Shown here: positions 6,311 through 11,025 of the stretch, in pieces
How positions within the stretch are numbered: position 1 is the stretch's first letter
Layout of the letters: each line of letters starts with the position of its first letter
Assembly (NCBI GenBank): GCA_029937655.1
Contig: JAPYPK010000050.1
Span: 1-11,025 of the forward strand
Direction: 5' to 3'
Source of the DNA: Nitrospinaceae bacterium
GTDB taxonomy: Bacteria; Nitrospinota; Nitrospinia; Nitrospinales; VA-1
Length of the DNA stretch: 11,025 bases
Program-made: the position numbers and the translations under genes
Notes under the pieces: model-generated
Told to the model about the DNA's origin: nothing
The model's database searches: none
What the model saw: the letters and a program-made list of their open reading frames with translations, nothing else

Positions 6311-7492
6311 ATGTTTCGATTGCTCATCAACTATATAGTTTCTCTAAAAAAATATTCTTTTTGCTCCAAATTATTTCTTGGGCTCACCGCAGTTCTTTTT
6401 TCTTTCTCGTGTGTTCAGAGCGAACCCGCACCCGACTTATTCTCCTTACCAACAGTATATAAGGTTGGGAAAAAACCGGACGAACTAAGGGCTCGCGATA
6501 TGAACATGGATGGTTTTCCTGATATTCTTGTCTCTAATTCCGGCAGTGATACTTTGAGTTATTTTGAAGCAATTGGCGACGGTACCTTTAAATATCCTTT
6601 CACCATGAACACCGGACGCGAACCTTTAGCATTTGAAGTTGGCGATTTTAATGGAGACAAAATTCCAGATATTGCAGTCAGTAATTATGGTGACGGCAAC
6701 ATAGCTATCATTCTTGGACAAAAAGACGGCGTCTTCAAACAAAAATCAAAAATAAAAGTAGGACGCCTTCCTATTGGTGTATCTGTTGGCGATTTTAATA
6801 ACGACGCAAAACTAGATTTAGCCATTACGCTTCGGTTTGACAAATTGGTTATTCTTCTTGGCATAGGCGATGGTAGTTTCAAGATGGGTGAAGTATACAA
6901 AGCATCTGGCACCCCTTCTTATATGAGCGTCGGAGACTTTGATAACGATAAGAATATAGATATAGCAATCGCATTTAATGGGGTCCGGGTGAATTTCATT
7001 CGCGTGTTTCATGGAAATGGCGATGGCACTTTCAAACCTCCGGTTAAAGTGTTAGGTGGTAAACAGTCAGCTTTCATCACGCAGCATGATCTCAATAACG
7101 ATGATAGAGCTGATTTGATCATTTCTAGCACTATGAACGATGTAATTAAAATATTTCTTAACAATGGAAGAAATGGATTCATTTCTTTTGAAGACGCTGC
7201 TGCCGAGAAAGGCCCAGAGTACATCGTTCCAGGAGACTTTACCGGTGACAACATTCCGGACCTCGCGGTAGCCAATCGAAGAGATGCTTCTATTTCTATT
7301 TTGCAAGGTAGGGGGGATGGATCTTTTGTTTTTCCTCACTTTAACTATCCTGCGGGAGCCAACGCAAGAGCCATGGTCGGGGCGGATTTTAATGACGACG
7401 GCCTAACTGATTTAGCCTTACTCATTTACGACAAGCAAATGCTGGAAATCATTTTAAGAAAAAACAGTGTTCCTGATCAAATTGATTTTTGA
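6311..7492 (+). CDS. Secreted FG-GAP/VCBS repeat protein, predicted seven-bladed beta-propeller
   Basis: This 393-residue protein starts with a basic n-region and a hydrophobic segment (about 21-33, LFLGLTAVLFSFS). C34 (FSFSC) follows, which is a poor but possible lipobox, so the protein is exported and perhaps lipidated. The mature part holds seven repeats of the calcium-loop pattern D-x-[ND]-x-D-x-x-x-D-[IL], beginning at D63, D112, D161, D209, D260, D309 and D359. These are spaced 48 to 51 residues apart and are mostly preceded by a GDG[TS]F turn. This is the integrin-alpha-like FG-GAP/VCBS family, whose propellers serve in adhesion or ligand binding at the cell surface. No enzymatic domain is fused to it, unlike many family members. 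The ATG coincides with the predicted transcription start, so translation is probably leaderless. The ligand is unknown. It converges with the GT2 gene over 22 bases with no clear terminator. Confidence 0.9.
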   Translation: MFRLLINYIVSLKKYSFCSKLFLGLTAVLFSFSCVQSEPAPDLFSLPTVYKVGKKPDELRARDMNMDGFPDILVSNSGSDTLSYFEAIGDGTFKYPFTMNTGREPLAFEVGDFNGDKIPDIAVSNYGDGNIAIILGQKDGVFKQKSKIKVGRLPIGVSVGDFNNDAKLDLAITLRFDKLVILLGIGDGSFKMGEVYKASGTPSYMSVGDFDNDKNIDIAIAFNGVRVNFIRVFHGNGDGTFKPPVKVLGGKQSAFITQHDLNNDDRADLIISSTMNDVIKIFLNNGRNGFISFEDAAAEKGPEYIVPGDFTGDNIPDLAVANRRDASISILQGRGDGSFVFPHFNYPAGANARAMVGADFNDDGLTDLALLIYDKQMLEIILRKNSVPDQIDF

Positions 7493-7514
7493 GTTCTTCC
7501 TGATCACTTACATT

Positions 7515-8462
7515 TCATCTACGACTCATCAAAAGCAGCTTTATTTTTAAAGATAAAGAATCATCAACCGTGTCGGAGCCTTTAAGGTGACGAAATGCAG
7601 AGCGAAATAATCCCGCTAAAAAAACTACTTTGTAAAGGAGTCCTAGTACCAGATTCCAAAAACAGGAATAATATTTAGAATAAAAATATAGATTGCTTTT
7701 ATATGCTTCCACAATAACTTTTTCACGGTGGTTGTCTTGGTGGGTACTTTGGCCATGCAGATGCTGAACTGAAGTTTTCTTGAAAAAGCATATTTTTTTT
7801 CCACTTTGCCTGGCTCTTCTGCAAAGGTCATCTTCCTCATTGTATAAAAAATAATTTTCATCCATCAGCCCAATCAACTCAAACAATTCTCTTTCTACAA
7901 CAAAACAGCAACCAGAAATCACCTGAACCTCGTTTGCTTTCATTTGCCCCATTTTTTCTAATTCGAGGGATAGATCATAAAGGCCTAGTATTTTTAATAC
8001 TGCATCCCGCGGTGAATCTTCCCACAGACGAATAGGGAAGGGCTGATTGCTTTGATCTGTAATTCCGCATCCAAGAATTGAAAACTCTGCATGCTTCTGC
8101 ATATAGGCATTAATTTTTTTAAAACTATTTTCGGTTAACAGGGTATCCGGATTCAAAAAAACAATCTTTCTACCTTTGGACAAAATAATTCCTTGGTTAT
8201 TGGCTGCCGAAAAACCACGATTATATTTATTGGCAATTATCTTCACATCGTGAAACTTTTTAGCGACAACTTCCACCGTTCTATCTTCCGATGCGTTATC
8301 TACAACTATAATTTCATAACTAATTTCTTCGGTATACTTTTGCACCGAACTCAAACAACGCAAAAGAACCTCGCATGTATTAAAGCTTACGATTACAATC
8401 GAAATATCTATTACTGCAGGTTGTGAGAATTTAAATTCTGGGGAAGTCAAGAGTTTTACCAA
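7515..8462 (-). CDS. Family 2 glycosyltransferase (rhamnosyltransferase-like)
   Basis: This inverting GT-A fold enzyme would transfer a sugar from a nucleotide donor during surface glycan assembly. Seen in order are IVIVSFNT (22-29), the donor-binding VVDNASEDRT (53-62), YNRGFSAANNQGI (80-92), the DxD-equivalent LNPDT (103-107), and the acceptor/base region SGCCFVVERELFELIGLMDE with FLYNEEDDLCRRAR (to about 218). The layout is that of WbbL-type rhamnosyltransferases, though the sugar cannot be read from sequence. A hydrophobic stretch at about 269-288 may anchor the C-terminus to the membrane. The start is TTG at 8462: TAA lies three codons upstream in frame, no ATG precedes the first core strand, and no Shine-Dalgarno is evident. 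TTG at codon 5 is an alternative. It follows the radical SAM gene by 102 bases on the same strand. Confidence 0.9.
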   Translation of the reverse strand: MVKLLTSPEFKFSQPAVIDISIVIVSFNTCEVLLRCLSSVQKYTEEISYEIIVVDNASEDRTVEVVAKKFHDVKIIANKYNRGFSAANNQGIILSKGRKIVFLNPDTLLTENSFKKINAYMQKHAEFSILGCGITDQSNQPFPIRLWEDSPRDAVLKILGLYDLSLELEKMGQMKANEVQVISGCCFVVERELFELIGLMDENYFLYNEEDDLCRRARQSGKKICFFKKTSVQHLHGQSTHQDNHREKVIVEAYKSNLYFYSKYYSCFWNLVLGLLYKVVFLAGLFRSAFRHLKGSDTVDDSLSLKIKLLLMSRR

Positions 8463-8564
8463 TCGGATTTACTGGAGAGAAAATGTTCTCAATTGTTATT
8501 AAAAATAGAGTAGCGATGTCTCTCAAAAAAAAATGTGATGGCGTGCAATCTACGTTCAAACTTT

Positions 8565-9746
8565 CTAACCCATGATAAATTTTCGGTCTTCACGAAAATT
8601 ACCATCCTTATTGTAATATTCTTTTAAATTATGCCAACTCAAATGAATGTCGCAATCCTGACAAAGGGGAACTTCAAATCTCTTCCTCCCTACCATCTGG
8701 TTTCGCAAACTTTTCATCTTCGGACCATTCCATATTTCGCTAATCGAATCTGATTTTAAATCACCAACAATTGTTTGTGAAAACATATCCGCACAGCACA
8801 AAACCACACTGCCATCCCAGTAAACGACCATCCATTTCCACAACTGTGTACACGGAGCAATATTTGTCTGATTAAACCGTTTATGTGTGAATTGGGTTTT
8901 AGTAGTTTTTGGAATTTCATACTCCTGAAGAAAAGATTCTTTATCTAGCTTTCCTGCCCAGTTTGAAATGATATTATCATCTATGGAATTCAGCACCACA
9001 GAACAGTCGTGAGAAATAATAATTTTAAATAGTTCCTGCCTCATAGTTTCTTCTACCGTTTTCATTGTCTTGATCCGGATGTTAACAGGAACCGGGTGTT
9101 CCGCCTTACTATTGAGTTCAAGGAAGGTCACTATATTTTTACGAACAACATCAAAACTCATTTTCTTTACATCTTCAAAAGTCTTCTCATCAAGTTCATC
9201 AAGGCTGATGTCTACCCCCACTCCATTGTCTATCATGACTGGGATGATATCGTCATTTAAAAAAAATCCGTTTGTAAGAACCTCTATCTTATGAATCTTA
9301 GGGTAACGGTGCAGATACTCAATGCGTTCCTTAATATGTTTGTCCATCAATGGCTCACCGAATGTTCCAAATGTAAGAACGCCACCTCGCGGCCCGTAAT
9401 CATCTATAATTTTGCGATATACATCCATATCCATGGAACCTACATTTGTGAGATCGGGGTTCGGGCACCAAACGCATTTCGCGTTGCAACGATTTGTGGT
9501 GTCTATCAATATTGCCCCAGGCCACTCTTCCAATGTTTTTGCCAGAGGTCGGATCGAGCTATCAAAAAGCGATGAATCGTAGACTTTACGTCGAAAGTAA
9601 TCCATGGCAAAAAAATAAGGTATCTTCTTGATCCAGTTTTTCACTATATTGCAATATGGGTTTTTATTTTTCTGCTTATTTGAGGCAATTGAAGGAAAGG
9701 ACTCTGTTCCAAAATTTTCTTTTTCCAGTGTGGGGGTTTCATTCAT
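8565..9746 (-). CDS. Radical SAM / SPASM-domain protein
   Basis: This 393-residue enzyme has the radical SAM cluster motif C87-N-A-K-C91-V-W-C94 (CX3CX2C), which holds the 4Fe-4S cluster that cleaves S-adenosylmethionine. GTFGEPLMD (127-135, the GGE-like SAM-binding strand) and VLTNG (156-160) follow within a partial TIM barrel to about 260. The C-terminus has a SPASM/twitch-type set of cysteines, C299, C317 (after the G312-x4-C pattern), C318, C362 and C365, able to carry one auxiliary cluster. The family includes peptide-modifying, dehydrogenase and sugar or cofactor enzymes. No precursor peptide is seen here. Its place between GT4 and GT2 genes suggests modification of a glycan or its lipid carrier, or of an unseen partner. 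The first 75 residues are family-variable, and with no Shine-Dalgarno the start is less certain than the frame. Confidence 0.9.
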   Translation of the reverse strand: MNETPTLEKENFGTESFPSIASNKQKNKNPYCNIVKNWIKKIPYFFAMDYFRRKVYDSSLFDSSIRPLAKTLEEWPGAILIDTTNRCNAKCVWCPNPDLTNVGSMDMDVYRKIIDDYGPRGGVLTFGTFGEPLMDKHIKERIEYLHRYPKIHKIEVLTNGFFLNDDIIPVMIDNGVGVDISLDELDEKTFEDVKKMSFDVVRKNIVTFLELNSKAEHPVPVNIRIKTMKTVEETMRQELFKIIISHDCSVVLNSIDDNIISNWAGKLDKESFLQEYEIPKTTKTQFTHKRFNQTNIAPCTQLWKWMVVYWDGSVVLCCADMFSQTIVGDLKSDSISEIWNGPKMKSLRNQMVGRKRFEVPLCQDCDIHLSWHNLKEYYNKDGNFREDRKFIMG

Positions 9747-9826
9747 GAGTTGGGGATTGCCTAGGTTTCTAATCTTAGCGGATATTAAGTTGGATTCCTA
9801 AAGAAGCAAAGACCTATCTTTCTCTT

Positions 9827-10966
9827 TTACATATCACTGTGCATCTCATACAAATCAATCATATTGTTTGCAGCCTTATCCCAGGTAAATTTCTGTTGAA
9901 CCACCTTTTTTGCTTCCTTTGCCATGGATTCAGCATGTTGAACGTTTTCTAAAATAAAAATAATTGCCATTGCAAGTGCATCTGCATCGTTAACAGGTAC
10001 TAACGTTCCTGTCACATCTTGCTCTATATTTTCTGGAACAGCCCCTCCACTTGCGGCAATCACTGGTAACCCAGCCGCCATCGCTTCTACCACAGACAAC
10101 CCAAAACTTTCGACTCGGGAGGGAAATATCCCTAGACTACTTCGGGCTGCTAGATTTTGAATTTTGGTACTGCACAACCAACCCGTAAATTCCACTCGGC
10201 CTGTCAAAGAAAGGTCAGCAACCAATGATTTATACTCCCTTAATCGGTTACCTTCACCTACTATTGTCAGGCTTACATCATTAACCATTTTTGTAACCGT
10301 TTTCAAAGCATGAAAAAGCTCCCGAAGGCCTTTTTCTTCTTCTATTCGACCCCAAAATAAAAGCCCCAGGCCGGAAGATGGTTTTCTCTCCACTTCAAAC
10401 CAAGAACTCTCTATTCCTGGAGAAATCACCTTTATCTTATTGGCGCAAGTATTATTTATTCCTTTCATAATGAGATCGCGAGAAAATTGGCTGAATGCCA
10501 CAACCTGATCCGCTTCAATAATCCCCTGCCGTAATAAATAGGTATTGAGACTTTTTAAAAATCGAACCGGTTTCATCATTCCTTTTAACATTCCTGTAAT
10601 TGGTATATTGGGAGTATGCGAGGTGAAAACGTAGATAGATTTATTTCTTTTTGCTATTTTGCCAGTCCAATAGGCTTCCTCTGCATTCCCATGGATAACA
10701 TTAAATTTTTCTTTTTCTGCGAGCGGACCTAACACATTTGCAAATGAAAAAATATTTAAGTTAATCGTAGCAAAGTTATAATGATGTACCCAGTGAATCT
10801 CGTACGGAACTTCTACATTAAACTGCTCGTGAGGATACTTAGAATACAGGACATGAACTTGGTGGCCTTTTGAAAAAAGTGAGCATGCTAGATGATGCAC
10901 GGCAAGTTGTCCACCACCTTTAAATGCAGACCAAGGCGAGGAGTTAATTGTAAGGCAGATCTTCAA
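9827..10966 (-). CDS. Family 4 glycosyltransferase (GT-B fold)
   Basis: This 379-residue retaining glycosyltransferase probably builds lipopolysaccharide, capsule or similar glycan at the cytoplasmic face of the membrane. The N-terminal domain has the glycine loop FKGGGQLAVHHLA (15-27) for phosphate or acceptor contacts and a first strand KICLTINSS. The C-terminal donor domain shows FWGRIEEEKG (204-213, with R207 and K212 contacting the diphosphate), VGEG (236-239) and the E-x7-E motif ESFGLSVVE (E286, E294) followed by AMAAGLPVIA. The start is TTG at 10966, supported by AGGGG (10972-10976, minus strand) 5 bases upstream and by the usual family N-terminus. The frame stays open to the window edge but offers no ATG or GTG there. 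It begins 8 bases after the stop of the preceding gene, so translational coupling is likely. The donor sugar is not determinable. Confidence 0.93.
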   Translation of the reverse strand: MKICLTINSSPWSAFKGGGQLAVHHLACSLFSKGHQVHVLYSKYPHEQFNVEVPYEIHWVHHYNFATINLNIFSFANVLGPLAEKEKFNVIHGNAEEAYWTGKIAKRNKSIYVFTSHTPNIPITGMLKGMMKPVRFLKSLNTYLLRQGIIEADQVVAFSQFSRDLIMKGINNTCANKIKVISPGIESSWFEVERKPSSGLGLLFWGRIEEEKGLRELFHALKTVTKMVNDVSLTIVGEGNRLREYKSLVADLSLTGRVEFTGWLCSTKIQNLAARSSLGIFPSRVESFGLSVVEAMAAGLPVIAASGGAVPENIEQDVTGTLVPVNDADALAMAIIFILENVQHAESMAKEAKKVVQQKFTWDKAANNMIDLYEMHSDM

Positions 10967-10971
10967 TGTGA

Positions 10972-10976
10972 CCCCT
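10972..10976 (-). promoter_or_regulatory. Shine-Dalgarno site of the GT4 gene, overlapping the upstream stop codon
   Basis: AGGGG lies 5 bases before the TTG at 10966 and shares bases with the TAG (10977-10975) that ends the upstream frame. It decides for TTG as the start and implies coupling of the two genes. Confidence 0.55.
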
Positions 10977-11025
10977 AAAATTCTATGACAGACTTTATGC
11001 CTTCGAGAGGAACAAAAAATGGAAA
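10975..11025 (-). CDS. C-terminal end of an unidentified upstream gene (partial)
   Basis: A minus-strand frame enters from the right edge, reads FPFFVPLEGIKSVIEF and ends at TAG (10977-10975). Its stop lies 8 bases before the GT4 start, with the GT4 Shine-Dalgarno overlapping it, which is the spacing expected of adjacent genes in one operon. Sixteen residues are too few to name the product. Given its neighbours it may be another glycan-assembly gene, but that is inference. Confidence 0.45.
   Translation of the reverse strand, partial: FPFFVPLEGIKSVIEF

Noticed and set aside
7009..7339. Two overlapping minus-strand frames (88 and 90 codons) within the FG-GAP gene
   Set aside because: They are shadows of the repetitive D-x-N-x-D coding pattern on the other strand. 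They lack family motifs and start signals.
7470..7506. 10-bp direct repeat TTCCTGATCA (7470-7479 and 7497-7506) at the end of the FG-GAP gene
   Set aside because: It is short, AT-leaning, lies partly in coding sequence and has no associated mobile element, so it is most likely chance.
8525..8533. Run of nine A (U-run on the minus-strand transcript) after the radical SAM gene as a terminator
   Set aside because: No stable stem precedes it in the direction of transcription, so it does not separate the radical SAM and GT2 genes convincingly.

Overview
The window reads as chromosomal DNA from a Gram-negative bacterium. It is AT-leaning and densely coding, with no tRNA, rRNA, CRISPR array or insertion sequence that I can see. 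The Gram-negative inference rests on a lipobox-type LysM/M23 peptidase and a run of surface-glycan type glycosyltransferases. The style (unusual FabF/ACP/FAD-oxidoreductase set, FG-GAP lipoprotein-like protein, an mnmG-linked small DUF4911-like protein) would suit a Nitrospinota-, Nitrospirota- or deltaproteobacteria-like lineage, but that is an impression and not a measurement.

Region 1 (1-2389, minus strand) reads in transcription order as a beta-ketoacyl-ACP synthase (KAS II/FabF type), a dedicated acyl carrier protein, and a CrtI/phytoene-desaturase-like FAD oxidoreductase cut by the window's left edge. No other fatty-acid synthase genes are beside them, so they look like a specialised lipid or polyketide-like module rather than housekeeping FAS II. 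This is the most interesting functional cluster here.

Region 2 (2390-4788) starts with a 298-base divergent intergenic stretch. It is followed on the plus strand by mnmG (tRNA wobble-uridine modification) and, 13 bases later, a small DUF4911-like gene.

Region 3 (4823-6187, minus strand) holds an outer-envelope LysM/M23 endopeptidase and then apt (adenine salvage), each with a plausible promoter of its own. The divergent region 6188-6310 has a perfect 14-bp palindrome over the candidate -35 of the peptidase gene. It also has a near-consensus plus-strand promoter placed so that the mRNA of the next gene would be leaderless.

Region 4 (6311-7492, plus strand) is a secreted seven-repeat FG-GAP/VCBS protein, probably a seven-bladed calcium-binding propeller.

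Region 5 (7515-11025, minus strand) is part of a surface-polysaccharide type operon entering from the right. It holds the last codons of an unknown gene, a GT4 glycosyltransferase, a radical SAM/SPASM enzyme and a GT2 glycosyltransferase. Both glycosyltransferases appear to start at TTG codons.
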